NCBI GenBank assembly: GCA_023411115.1
Contig: JAEYPF010000013.1
Coordinates: forward strand, 62,001-126,000
DNA length: 64,000 bases
Direction of reading: 5' to 3'
Origin: Methanobacteriota archaeon
GTDB lineage: Archaea > Methanobacteriota > Methanobacteria > Methanobacteriales > Methanobacteriaceae
The notes beneath the pieces were generated by a model that was not told where the DNA came from, did not search any database, and saw only the letters and a list, made by a program, of their open reading frames with translations. The translations under genes were made by a program, and so were the position numbers. Every line of letters starts with the position of its first letter. Positions within the stretch are counted from its first letter, which is position 1. Below are positions 37,236 to 45,790 of this stretch, piece after piece.

Positions 37236-38231
37236 TTACTTATTATTCAAGCATTTATCAACGTACCGTTTTATAAAAGGCTCAAGCTCAGGATTTTTTG
37301 TTTCACTTTTTGTGAGCATATCAAAATCAGTAAATGTCCCTACAAGATCTCTTCCAGCCCATAAAACTTCTTCTTCAGCACGCTTTCCATACTGGGTTCC
37401 AAACATTTTAAATAATGGAAACTTGGTAAGTCCGTTAGCTCCACTTAAAAGCAGAGGCCCGATATTTGCAAGGTTGTCTATCCATGTTCCAGTGATTATT
37501 TTAAGCTTTGGAAATTTAATTCTGGTTGCAGCCACGACTCCAGCATAATAAAGAGAAGCTGGCTGGGGCTTATTTTCATAAACAGTTTCTTTATGCGGAT
37601 TTAGAGAATAAAATGTAACTCTATCAATCCCAACATCATTTATTATGTTAAATAAGTATTTTAAATCATCTGGAGTTTCTCCAAGGCCTAAAATTACAGT
37701 TATGGCCTTCTGGAATCCAAGGTCTCCTGCAACTTCTAGCATTTCAGTTATATCTTCCAGGGATTTACTCGGGCAGATTTTATCATGCAGCTCAGGATTA
37801 GCAACTTCTACTGCCCCTGTAATTCCTGCAATTTCTTCCCCGTATACTTCGAGGTCTTTTGTAATTCCGATATTCAGCCATACTGGCTCTCCAGTTATTC
37901 CATAGATTTTCTGTGAAATATCCTTTATTTCTTGGGTTGAAAAGGAACCGTATCCTCCAGATAGAAATTCAATTTTCCAATCCGTCCTTCTACATAGCTC
38001 TGCCTCGGCTAAAATTGAATTAACATTTCGTCGAGCTTTTTGGGGCTCTTTAATTTTAGGTTTCTGTGATGACATGTAGCAGAACAGGCAGTCTCCTTTA
38101 TCACACCACCATGAAAGAAAAATTGCCCTTTCGAGGGTAATTTTGTTCCCGTGCTCAGCGAGGGTGATTTTATTTGCTTCCTGCATTAAGTCGAGAATTT
38201 CGAAGTTGTTAATTTTATTTATGAGATTCAT
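37236..38231 (-). CDS. radical SAM protein, BioB/ThiH-like, atypical cluster motif
   Basis: A 331-residue TIM-barrel radical SAM protein. The cluster cysteines are Cys43, Cys48 and Cys51 (WWCDKGDCLFC), spacing CX4CX2C rather than the standard CX3CX2C. KIEFLSGGYGSFSTQEI, WLNIGITKDL and ITVILGLGETPDDL are the usual SAM and barrel segments; the C-terminal region resembles a BATS domain as in biotin synthase and HydE/HmdB. It is a single gene with AGGTGAATC before the ATG. A methanogen-specific cofactor role is likely, but I cannot name the product. Confidence 0.8.
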   Translation of the reverse strand: MNLINKINNFEILDLMQEANKITLAEHGNKITLERAIFLSWWCDKGDCLFCYMSSQKPKIKEPQKARRNVNSILAEAELCRRTDWKIEFLSGGYGSFSTQEIKDISQKIYGITGEPVWLNIGITKDLEVYGEEIAGITGAVEVANPELHDKICPSKSLEDITEMLEVAGDLGFQKAITVILGLGETPDDLKYLFNIINDVGIDRVTFYSLNPHKETVYENKPQPASLYYAGVVAATRIKFPKLKIITGTWIDNLANIGPLLLSGANGLTKFPLFKMFGTQYGKRAEEEVLWAGRDLVGTFTDFDMLTKSETKNPELEPFIKRYVDKCLNNK

Positions 38232-38550
38232 GATTCACCTTTAAAATGTAAAATAAAATTCTTTATAATGAATTTTAGGTATAAAACATTTAAAATCTTG
38301 TTATTAAATTAATTAAAAGTCTTTGATATTAGTCTTTATATTTCTTATTTTTTGTATGAAATAAATAAAACATATATAACACAGTAACAACAAAGTATAT
38401 ATGTTATAAGCACCGAAAATCAGGCTATACTGTGAATTTACATATCCAAAACGTTTATATAGTATAATCACTAACTTAAAAAATACGTCACAAATGTGCT
38501 TATATTTTTGGCTCTTGCAAACCACTAGTTTGTAAGCTAAGCTAGGTACA
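38232..38550. other. intergenic region and promoter of the tRNA array
   Basis: AT-rich sequence of about 320 bp between the divergent radical SAM gene and the tRNA array. CTTATATTT at 38499-38507 and TTTATATAG near 38455 are TATA-like. The first lies 44 bp before tRNA-Asn and is the likelier tRNA promoter. A 70-codon open frame on the minus strand here looks non-coding. Confidence 0.55.
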
Positions 38551-38623
<73 letters not shown>

Positions 38624-38627
38624 CTCT

Positions 38628-38701
<74 letters not shown>

Positions 38702-38740
38702 CTTTTATATATGTGCATAAGTAAATTTCGTATTCATTCA

Positions 38741-38821
<81 letters not shown>

Positions 38822-38851
38822 TTCTTAATTTATTAAACTCAACTCGTGCTA

Positions 38852-38935
<84 letters not shown>

Positions 38936-38965
38936 TCGAAAATATTCCTACCATAACTTTCATGT

Positions 38966-39038
38966 GCCGGGGTGGGGTAGGTGGTTATCCTTTGGGACTG
39001 TGGATCCCACGACTCGGGTTCGAATCTCGGCCCTGGCC
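38966..39038 (+). tRNA. tRNA-His (anticodon GTG)
   Basis: Acceptor GCCGGGG/CCCTGGC with discriminator C, anticodon loop CTGTGGA, T-arm TCGGG-TTCGAAT-CTCGG. The base before G1 is T, so the G(-1) needed by HisRS is not encoded and would have to be added, for example by a Thg1-like enzyme. Last tRNA of the array; T-rich sequence follows. Confidence 0.94.
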
Positions 39039-39178
39039 TCAATTTTACCATTATTTCTATTATTGCTTTTAAGTAGGGTTCGAATTATCAGATATCGTGA
39101 TATCCGTAGGCGATGACTTACAACTGACAAATTAGTAGTAAATCATTAAATAAAAATTCAGTTTGTAGATGGATCTAT

Positions 39179-39481
39179 ATGTTAAAGATGGAACGAACGT
39201 GTAGCTCGCTTCGATGCGATGTTATGTGTGAAGGAAAATTAATTGGACGTATGGAAGGAGTTAGTCTTACACAGTGGTTTTTAAAAAATAAATACGCTTA
39301 CAAGGGATCATTTTCAAAGTTCATTACACTAAATCCAGATGATTGCTGTTCAGGCATTACAGTGGATATAATTTTTTTAGATAGAAATTTAATCGCCAGA
39401 GACGCAAAGATAGGATGGTTAAGAGCACCAGGTAAGAATGGTACTTTTCAAGCCTCTAAAATTGAATACAATGATATTTAA
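39179..39481 (+). CDS. hypothetical 100-residue protein
   Basis: An open frame of 100 codons after the tRNA array. The protein is basic with five cysteines (CSSLRCDVMC, then DDCCSG), and reads TVDIIFLDRNLIARDAKIGW near the C-terminus, which looks like real beta-strand coding sequence. The start may be 39179 or the ATG at 39188. The ribosome site is weak. No family is recognised and no gene partner is close. Confidence 0.55.
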   Translation: MLKMERTCSSLRCDVMCEGKLIGRMEGVSLTQWFLKNKYAYKGSFSKFITLNPDDCCSGITVDIIFLDRNLIARDAKIGWLRAPGKNGTFQASKIEYNDI

Positions 39482-39694
39482 TTTTTTCAGCTAATATTAG
39501 GTTTTTAAAAATTATTTTAAAATTGAATTATTCCAGATTTTTTAAATATATTTTGCCGTAAAAGTATCCTTTAAATTTAATTATCCTGAATTTTTCAATT
39601 GTAGGATCAAAAAGCATGAAACAATTATATATCCCTAAAATTAAATTATATTAATTTTTAATTTTCAAAAAAAGGGATCATACAGCGGGATAAA

Positions 39695-40105
39695 ATGAAC
39701 AAAAAAGGGTCACGTGTAGAAAGAGAATTAGTTAAAATGCTCTGGGATGCTGATTGTGCAGCTATGAGGGCTCCAGCATCTGGTGGGGCGACAAAAAAGC
39801 CACTCCCTGATATTATTGCAGGTAATGGAACTATCTATCTTGCAATTGAAGTCAAGACAACTTCTGCAGATCACATCTATATTACTTCTGAAAAAATAAT
39901 GGGCTTAAAAGAGTTTTCTGGAATTTTCGGGGCAGAGCCATATTTGGGAGCTAAATTTAAGAATAAAAAATGGCGATTTGTCCATATTGATGATCTTGTC
40001 CGGACCAGGGGAGAAAACTATAAAGTCACTGTAGATTTAGCTTTTAGCAAGGGTTTGGAATTTGATGAATTAATTGGGAAAGATAAACAGGTTAAATTTT
40101 CATGA
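39695..40105 (+). CDS. hjc: Holliday junction resolvase Hjc
   Basis: A 136-residue archaeal resolvase with the nuclease core: Glu in KGSRVERELVKML, Arg-rich DCAAMRAPASGGATKKPLPDI with catalytic Asp, and the ExK motif AIEVKTTSADHIY. It cuts four-way junctions in recombination and fork repair as a homodimer. Length and motif order match Hjc. The ribosome site is CAGCGGGATAAA. It lies alone between a hypothetical gene and a lipoprotein gene. Confidence 0.93.
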   Translation: MNKKGSRVERELVKMLWDADCAAMRAPASGGATKKPLPDIIAGNGTIYLAIEVKTTSADHIYITSEKIMGLKEFSGIFGAEPYLGAKFKNKKWRFVHIDDLVRTRGENYKVTVDLAFSKGLEFDELIGKDKQVKFS

Positions 40106-40262
40106 ATTAATCTTTCATCATCATTTTTATAGCAATTTATCTCTCTAAATACGCATTTTAACCTAGTATCTAGCTCTAAAAAGGCATAGTAATGAGTAAA
40201 TTATATATGCTTTGAAGTTGACTAATAATTATTTCTATTACCTATTTTGAGGAGGAATTTAA

Positions 40263-40751
40263 ACGGACAAAAAAAGAGGAACAGCACTAATAATAGTTGT
40301 TTTAGCAGCTATAGTTGTTATTTCTGGATGTACACAACCAGGAAATAACACCACTCAGCAAAATAATACTGGTATGCAGCAAAATACAACAAATACAAGT
40401 GCTAAGGCGGTTGATGTTGTGGCAACTCAAACAGGGCCAGCAACTGCCAAAAAAGGTGAGGATGTAAATATTACATACGAAGTTTCAAATAAAGGAACTG
40501 AAACTGTATATAATGTTCAGATCGTCAGTCAGGACTTTAGTCAAAAAGTAGGAACACTAAAACCTGGAGAAACTAAGAAATATCCAGGTATTATACATAT
40601 ACCTACAGATCAGGAAGTTCAACAGGATTTTGGAGCTAATGCTACGGTTTCTAACCCATATTTTATTGGAGGATTTGGAGTATTATTCAACGATGCCAAT
40701 GGCTCTAAACATTCAATAAACGCTAACTCGATTGAAATAAAATTAAGTTAA
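40263..40751 (+). CDS. lipoprotein with CARDB-like domain, apparent ACG start
   Basis: About 162 residues. Read from ACG at 40263 the N-terminus is (M)DKKRGTALIIVVLAAIVVISGC, a perfect lipoprotein signal with lipobox VISGC near residue 23. A Thr/Asn/Gln-rich linker follows, then a beta-sandwich (ATAKKGEDVNITYEVSNKGTE, VGTLKPGETKKYPG) of CARDB/DUF11 type. GGAGG stands seven bases before ACG. A TAA codon lies directly before ACG in frame, and no ATG, GTG or TTG occurs before the ATG at 40374, which would remove the whole signal. So ACG is either a real start or a mutated ATG. Expected location: outer face of the membrane. Confidence 0.82.
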   Translation, partial: TDKKRGTALIIVVLAAIVVISGCTQPGNNTTQQNNTGMQQNTTNTSAKAVDVVATQTGPATAKKGEDVNITYEVSNKGTETVYNVQIVSQDFSQKVGTLKPGETKKYPGIIHIPTDQEVQQDFGANATVSNPYFIGGFGVLFNDANGSKHSINANSIEIKLS

Positions 40752-41086
40752 ATCCTGTAGATACAGGACTCTTTTTTTTAATTTTTTTTAAATCTAGAAA
40801 TACAGGTCATTTAGCTATTTTTAAATTAAAAAATTTATTAAATTCATCTAGATTTTACAAATACAAGTATATCTCAATTTAAGCTCATTTATGGTTATCC
40901 TGTTTCACTAATAATTTCCATGTTTATATAGGTGTATTTCTTTGATTTCTGTTTTTATTAAATAATCTGTGTATTAGGAAATTACTAAATAATTATTATT
41001 ACCAATAATAAATATAATATTATTAAATTAGATATGCTGATGGAATTATCGTGACAATTTTATTTTAAAGTCAGAGTGATGATTGG
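40752..41086. other. intergenic region after the lipoprotein
   Basis: About 335 bp. It begins with a hairpin-plus-T terminator (listed separately); the rest is AT-rich without recognisable genes. GTGATGATTGG at its end is the ribosome site of the next gene. Confidence 0.6.
40754..40780 (+). terminator. hairpin with T-tract after the lipoprotein gene
   Basis: CCTGTA and TACAGG flank GA, followed after four bases by eight T. It starts a few bases past the stop codon and looks like a bacterial-style intrinsic terminator. Confidence 0.7.
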
Positions 41087-42703
41087 ATGAAAAAAATAAA
41101 AAATGATGGTTACAAAGTAGTTTTAACGGCTAATAGGACACTTATGAGTCATTATAATGGATTAGTGTTTTTAGGATTCGGGGCATGCGTCACTAAGGGA
41201 CTTATACCTGATAAATTATATTTTTCGGTTATGTGTCCTTCTGTTGGGGCAAATGGGGATAGCTCAACAGAAAATGCCCCATGTGGAACCCGAAAAATTG
41301 AATCAGCACTGCTGAACAACGGCTTTAAAGAGGAAGATATAATCATTGCTCATCCAGATCATCTGAACAAGGTAATTGGCCCAAATACCAAGGTTTTATC
41401 TATAACTGAAATTGATCCTCTTGGAATAGCGCCTGCAAGCTCTACATTCAGTCAAATGTTTGGTGGAGAGTCTTACATGTCAATAAAATTTGAAGAAATG
41501 CTTAATCATCCATTGATTCAGAAGTATAAACCAGTAACTATTGTAGGTGGACCTGGCGCATGGCAGCTGGAGGATGCTGAAATCAGGGAGAGATTGGGAT
41601 TGGATTGTGCCATCATTGGGGAGGGTGAAAAAGTGGTTGGTACAATCTTTGAAAAAGCGATAAAGAATGAAAAGATACCTGGAGTTGTCCATGGGGAAGT
41701 GGTTGGGGAAGATGAGATACCTTTGATTAAAAACCCTACTATAGATGGAATTGTAGAAATTGCAAGGGGATGTGGCCGCGGATGCAAATTTTGTGCCCCA
41801 ACACTTCGGAAATTTCGATGTCTGCCAGTTGAACATATCTTGAAGGAAATAGAAATTAATTTACAGGCTGGAAACCAACCTTTACTCCATGCAGAAGATG
41901 TTCTTAGATACAAGGCGAAAGGTTTCATAGTTAACAAGGATGCTGTAACCGACCTGTTTAAGCAAGTTAAAGACTATCCTGGAGTTGAAAGGGTAGAAAT
42001 TAGCCATTTCGCGTTATCATCTGTTGCTAGTGCTCCAGATGCCGTAGAAGAAATTTCGAATATTTTAGAAGCCGATAACAACAGACAGATGCTAAGTGGT
42101 CAAACAGGTATAGAAACTGGCAGTCCACGATTGATTAATGAAATTATGAAGGGAAAATGCAAACCATATGGACCTGAGGAATGGCCGCAGGTTGTTGTTG
42201 ATGCATTCCAGATTTTATCAGATAATTCATGGGTCCCTGTTTCCACATTGATTATGGGAATTCCTGGGGAAACAGAAAAAGATGTACAATTAACAATCGA
42301 TCTTGTTGATGAATTGAGAGAATTTAAGAGCATAATTGTCCCATTATTCTTTGTTTCTCAGGGTGGGTTAAAAAAGAAATCTGAATCCTTCTCAGTTGAT
42401 AGGATAACACGCAGTCAATGCGAACTTTTAGTCAAATCGTGGGAACATTGTCTGAATTGGGCTGATATTTTACTTGATGAGTATTTCCAGATGTCTAAGA
42501 ATAATCCAGTCAAGGCATTCCTTGCAAAACAGGTCTTCGCATGGGGCGACCGTAAAGCCAGAAGTACGATTAAAATGTGTAAAAATGAGTACGACTATGA
42601 TATACCTGCTATGATAAGGGATGCAAGAAATGGCGAGTTAACTATGCTGCCAAAACCTCTACAGGCTATTTATGATCTTTTTGTACATAAAAAGGAAATA
42701 TAA
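41087..42703 (+). CDS. B12-binding-type radical SAM protein
   Basis: A 538-residue protein. Residues ~70-200 look like a B12-binding Rossmann domain (VTIVGGPGAWQLED, CAIIGEGEKVVGTIF), though the DxHxxG ligand motif is not evident. The radical SAM cluster is Cys229, Cys233 and Cys236 in ARGCGRGCKFC, followed by GQTGIETGSPRLI and STLIMGIPGETEKDVQ of the barrel. Such proteins methylate unreactive carbons or make other radical changes. GTGATGATTGG precedes the ATG. The gene ends base-to-base with the convergent AI-2E gene. Product unknown; a methanogen cofactor or enzyme modification is possible. Confidence 0.87.
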   Translation: MKKIKNDGYKVVLTANRTLMSHYNGLVFLGFGACVTKGLIPDKLYFSVMCPSVGANGDSSTENAPCGTRKIESALLNNGFKEEDIIIAHPDHLNKVIGPNTKVLSITEIDPLGIAPASSTFSQMFGGESYMSIKFEEMLNHPLIQKYKPVTIVGGPGAWQLEDAEIRERLGLDCAIIGEGEKVVGTIFEKAIKNEKIPGVVHGEVVGEDEIPLIKNPTIDGIVEIARGCGRGCKFCAPTLRKFRCLPVEHILKEIEINLQAGNQPLLHAEDVLRYKAKGFIVNKDAVTDLFKQVKDYPGVERVEISHFALSSVASAPDAVEEISNILEADNNRQMLSGQTGIETGSPRLINEIMKGKCKPYGPEEWPQVVVDAFQILSDNSWVPVSTLIMGIPGETEKDVQLTIDLVDELREFKSIIVPLFFVSQGGLKKKSESFSVDRITRSQCELLVKSWEHCLNWADILLDEYFQMSKNNPVKAFLAKQVFAWGDRKARSTIKMCKNEYDYDIPAMIRDARNGELTMLPKPLQAIYDLFVHKKEI

Positions 42704-43771
42704 TCAATTTTTTGATTTATCAACGGATTTAGTGTCCACTTCAGTACTTTTACCAATATTTTCTTTTTTAAACGAAATAACGGCAGCATAAGTAACACCT
42801 AAAATTAGGGGACCTAAGACAAAACCTACTAATCCAAATACCAGTGGCCCGCATAGGAATCCGAGTATAAATATTAATGGGTGAATATCTGCATATTTAC
42901 TGGATAATTTAGGTCTCAAGTAGAAATCTACTATACTCATTATAAGTCCAAGTGCTAAAACTGCAACTGCTTTTAAATAGCTGCCAGTTAGAAAACCATA
43001 TGCTGCAAGTATAAGTGGGAGCGGCCAGTGCCCTATAAATGGTATAAGCTGAAAAAACCCGGTTAATATTCCTAAAAATGTGGCAAATGGGTATCCTATA
43101 ATTGCAAATCCAATACCTGCTAATACTCCTGTTATAATACCGGTAAGGAAATGGCCTACAAATATGCTTTTTAAAACTCTTTCTACTTCTTTAAAAAGTG
43201 TACTGAAATAGTGTTCCCTCTCGCTGGGGATGGCATATGTTATGTATTCCCATAACTTGTCTCCATCCTTTGCTATGTAGAATGTGGATGCAAAAAATAT
43301 GAAAAGTTCAAATAAAAGGGTAGGAACCGATCCTAATACTCCAACAAGATAAGTTAAAACGTTTCTTAATATCTCTCCCAGCCCTGTATTAATAGTATTT
43401 AGGAAGGAATCTACATATGTTTGGTACCCTGTTGGGGTATACTGCTGGATTGTGGTTGCGCTAACGTTGTTTAAACCCGCATTTTTCACTATTCCAACTA
43501 TTAGGGGAGTGGATTCTATAAGGGAATTTATAATTATTATAATAAGCACAATTAATGGAAGAATCACTATTATCATTGACATTATTATTGAAAGCGTTTC
43601 ATATTTTAAATAAGGAAGTATTCTTTTAGATATTGGCCTGATTCCATATGCAAATACTGCACTTAATATAATTGCACTGAATACGGGGGTCAGCACGAAA
43701 AATGACATGACGAGCAAAAGCCCAACAATAAATACTGCCGATGTAACTGTACCTTTTAATTTATAATTCAT
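42704..43771 (-). CDS. AI-2E/PerM (UPF0118) family membrane protein
   Basis: A 355-residue protein with about eight membrane helices: AVFAYGIRPISKRILP near the start, the long amphipathic stretch LGEILRNVLTYLVGVLG, and FQLIPFIGHWPLPLILAA plus FILGFLCGPLVFGLVGFVLGP at the C-terminus, the family hallmark. Members have been linked to autoinducer export or Na+/H+ antiport; the real substrate here is unknown. It lies downstream of pyrK with a 109-bp gap and convergent to the radical SAM gene with no gap. Confidence 0.9.
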   Translation of the reverse strand: MNYKLKGTVTSAVFIVGLLLVMSFFVLTPVFSAIILSAVFAYGIRPISKRILPYLKYETLSIIMSMIIVILPLIVLIIIIINSLIESTPLIVGIVKNAGLNNVSATTIQQYTPTGYQTYVDSFLNTINTGLGEILRNVLTYLVGVLGSVPTLLFELFIFFASTFYIAKDGDKLWEYITYAIPSEREHYFSTLFKEVERVLKSIFVGHFLTGIITGVLAGIGFAIIGYPFATFLGILTGFFQLIPFIGHWPLPLILAAYGFLTGSYLKAVAVLALGLIMSIVDFYLRPKLSSKYADIHPLIFILGFLCGPLVFGLVGFVLGPLILGVTYAAVISFKKENIGKSTEVDTKSVDKSKN

Positions 43772-43880
43772 ATTATCAGCTTTTATAATAATTATGGTGT
43801 TAATTATTTGTTAATATTTCAAAAAATGTCAAAATATGTTTTTAAACGCACTAATCTTAATTTCTTTAGTTTTTTAATTG

Positions 43881-44675
43881 TTATAATTTATGTTTAATGC
43901 CTGCAGCATCTCTTCTGTATTTTCCAAATTCTGAAATTAACCTCACTTCATCGATTCCAAAAACAGGTCCCTCCACGCATATACGCCAGCCAGTATTATC
44001 CACACAGCATTGCCCGCAAATTCCAATACCGCATTTCATGTAACGTTCCAGTGAAAATTGGGCCCTGATTTTGAGTTTATCGGCGATTTCAAAAACACCC
44101 TTCATCATTACTTCCGGTCCGCAGGTTACTATCATATCATAATCCCGGTCTTTAATTATTTCTTCCATAAATTCGGTGGCAAACCCGCAGAACCCAAAGC
44201 TTCCGTCGTCAGTGCATGCATAAGTGTTAATTTCAATTGCTTTCAGCTCATCAAGGAATAAAAGTTCATCTTTTGTGGTAGCCGCACTTATAACATCTAC
44301 ATCAACACCTTTATCACGTGCCTCATTTACAAATGCTGAAATAGGCGCCATTCCAATCCCCCCACCAATTGCAAGAATTTTTGACCCCGTTATCTCAAAT
44401 CCTCGCCCATAAGGGCCTCGTAGACCCAGTTTGTCTCCAACTTGAAGTGAATGAATAGCTTCTGTAAATGGGCCTACATTTTTGATGGATATGCCTATTT
44501 CATTTTTTGCAGGGTTAATAATGGATATTGACATTGGTTTTTCATCCTGAAAGTTCCAAACCATCATGAACTGCCCTGGTTTTACAGATTCTCCGCAGAA
44601 GTCAAAGATGAATGTTTTAACTGTATCAGTTTCTTGAATTATCCTTTTAATTTCAACAATTTTTGGAACGTGCAT
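43881..44675 (-). CDS. pyrK: dihydroorotate dehydrogenase electron-transfer subunit
   Basis: A 264-residue ferredoxin-reductase-type protein. GPYGRGFEI and AIGGGIGMAPISAFV mark FAD and NAD binding; the C-terminal cysteines in MKCGIGICGQCCVDNTGWRIC hold the 2Fe-2S cluster. PyrK passes electrons from PyrD's FMN to NAD. It follows pyrD by 69 bp on the same strand. GGCCGATAAC precedes the ATG. Confidence 0.94.
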   Translation of the reverse strand: MHVPKIVEIKRIIQETDTVKTFIFDFCGESVKPGQFMMVWNFQDEKPMSISIINPAKNEIGISIKNVGPFTEAIHSLQVGDKLGLRGPYGRGFEITGSKILAIGGGIGMAPISAFVNEARDKGVDVDVISAATTKDELLFLDELKAIEINTYACTDDGSFGFCGFATEFMEEIIKDRDYDMIVTCGPEVMMKGVFEIADKLKIRAQFSLERYMKCGIGICGQCCVDNTGWRICVEGPVFGIDEVRLISEFGKYRRDAAGIKHKL

Positions 44676-44744
44676 GTTATCGGCCTTAAAAATGTTTATT
44701 TATTTGGTCTTAATGAATTAATAAACTAACAATCTATTCTTTTA

Positions 44745-45647
44745 TTATTTATGGGCTATTCCAACCATTTCATCTAGGGATCCATATTCATTATCCCGCA
44801 TGAAATTTTCAATTCCGTCAGTGATTTCTTTAAAAATATCCAGTCCTTTATACATAATGGAGGTACCAATTTGGACACACTTTGCCCCAGCGAATATAAA
44901 TTCTACAGCGTCCCTGTAATCTGATATACCGCCGACACCAACTATGGGAATTTCAACTGCCTCATACACATCAAAAACACACCGAAGTGCAACTGGCTTA
45001 ATTGCAGGTCCTGATAATCCGCCAAATTTGTTTGAGAGTATAGGATTTGCAGTATCTATATCTATTTTCATGCCAGGTCCGAGGGAATTTATAAGAGTTA
45101 ACCCATCACAACCAGCTTTTTGAGCACTTAATGCAATTTCGACGATATCGGTTACATTAGGTGTTAATTTTACAAGTACAGGAACTTCAACTGAATTTTT
45201 AACAGCTTTCACTATTTCTCCTGTTAATTCAGGGTCCGTACCTATAGATGCTCCGCATCCTTTCTGTGCATGTGGACATGAAACATTTAATTCAATTAAA
45301 TCAACCAGATTTTCAATTTTAGCTGCAATCTGTGAAAATTCGTTGCCAGAAGCACCGTAGATAGATGCAATTGTGGGAGTTGATTTTTCAATTTTATCCA
45401 ATTCCCTGTAAAATATATCTACTCCCGGATTTGAAAGTCCTATGGCATTTATAATGCCGCCAGTAACTTCAACAGTTGTAGGATTTGAGTAACCTTTATT
45501 TGGATGTATTCCAAATGATTTGGTTACAACTGCTCCTGCACCACTTCTTGCAGCCCAGTTTAGTGAAGATGCAGTGCTTCCAAGTACACCAGCCGCAAGC
45601 ATGGTTGGATTTTTTAGTTTTACGTTACATAATTCAACTTCTAACAT
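44745..45647 (-). CDS. pyrD: dihydroorotate dehydrogenase, catalytic subunit (class 1B)
   Basis: A 300-residue FMN barrel. Motifs: LKNPTMLAAGVLGSTASSLNW, VTKSFGIHPNKGYSNPT, the catalytic loop ELNVSCPHAQKGCGASIG, VLVKLTPNVTDI and GVGGISDYRDAVEFIFAGA. It oxidises dihydroorotate to orotate with PyrK. The frame opens upstream, but the ATG at 45647 follows TTGGTGCA and matches the conserved MLEVELCNVKLKNP start. Its first 15 codons are duplicated 91 bp upstream as the start of a short open frame (45661-45738), which is most unusual. Confidence 0.95.
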   Translation of the reverse strand: MLEVELCNVKLKNPTMLAAGVLGSTASSLNWAARSGAGAVVTKSFGIHPNKGYSNPTTVEVTGGIINAIGLSNPGVDIFYRELDKIEKSTPTIASIYGASGNEFSQIAAKIENLVDLIELNVSCPHAQKGCGASIGTDPELTGEIVKAVKNSVEVPVLVKLTPNVTDIVEIALSAQKAGCDGLTLINSLGPGMKIDIDTANPILSNKFGGLSGPAIKPVALRCVFDVYEAVEIPIVGVGGISDYRDAVEFIFAGAKCVQIGTSIMYKGLDIFKEITDGIENFMRDNEYGSLDEMVGIAHK

Positions 45648-45660
45648 TATTGCACCAATA

Positions 45661-45738
45661 TTATTTTTGATCAACCTTTACTAAAGGTTGGCAGGTTGGA
45701 TTTTTTAGTTTTACATCGCATAATTCAACTTCTAGCAT
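45661..45738 (-). CDS. 25-codon leader peptide, duplicated copy of the PyrD N-terminus
   Basis: ATG at 45738 opens MLEVELCDVKLKNPT, nearly the PyrD N-terminus, then runs into CQPLVKVDQK and stops with TAA at 45661, 13 bases before the pyrD ATG. It has a better ribosome site (AGGTGACAAC) than pyrD itself. If translated, ribosomes would end just before the pyrD start, allowing coupled translation. A relic of recombination with a second pyrD copy is equally possible. It is too short for gene callers and would be missed. Confidence 0.6.
   Translation of the reverse strand: MLEVELCDVKLKNPTCQPLVKVDQK
45672..45690. promoter_or_regulatory. 9-bp inverted repeat in the pyrD leader
   Basis: CAACCTTTA and TAAAGGTTG are perfect arms around a single C, placed between the two pyrD start copies and inside the leader peptide's end. 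As RNA it would form a small hairpin 25 bases before the pyrD start; as DNA it could be an operator. Confidence 0.6.
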
Positions 45739-45790
45739 GTTGTCACCTGAATAAAGAAACTTTAAAAACCTATATGATCAGATTAATTCT

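Larger units (their letters stand above)
45603..45738 (-). repeat. direct repeat: duplicated 5' end of pyrD
   Basis: Two 45-bp copies, 45603-45647 and 45694-45738, lie 91 bp apart and differ at only four positions. The first is the true pyrD start; the second lies in its leader. Two of the four differences are silent and the other two change one codon, Asn to Asp. Confidence 0.9.

Noticed and set aside
38313..38525. 70-codon minus-strand open frame before the tRNA array
   Set aside because: Low-complexity aromatic sequence in an AT-rich promoter region, no ribosome site, no family resemblance.
39085..39130. Possible C/D-box guide RNA after the tRNA array
   Set aside because: A CGATGA and a CTGA occur, but the internal boxes and terminal stem are not convincing; GATATC-GT-GATATC there is only a short palindrome.
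38966..39481. Integration site at the tRNA-His 3' end
   Set aside because: No integrase, no repeated tRNA 3' end and no element genes were found downstream; Hjc is a normal core gene.
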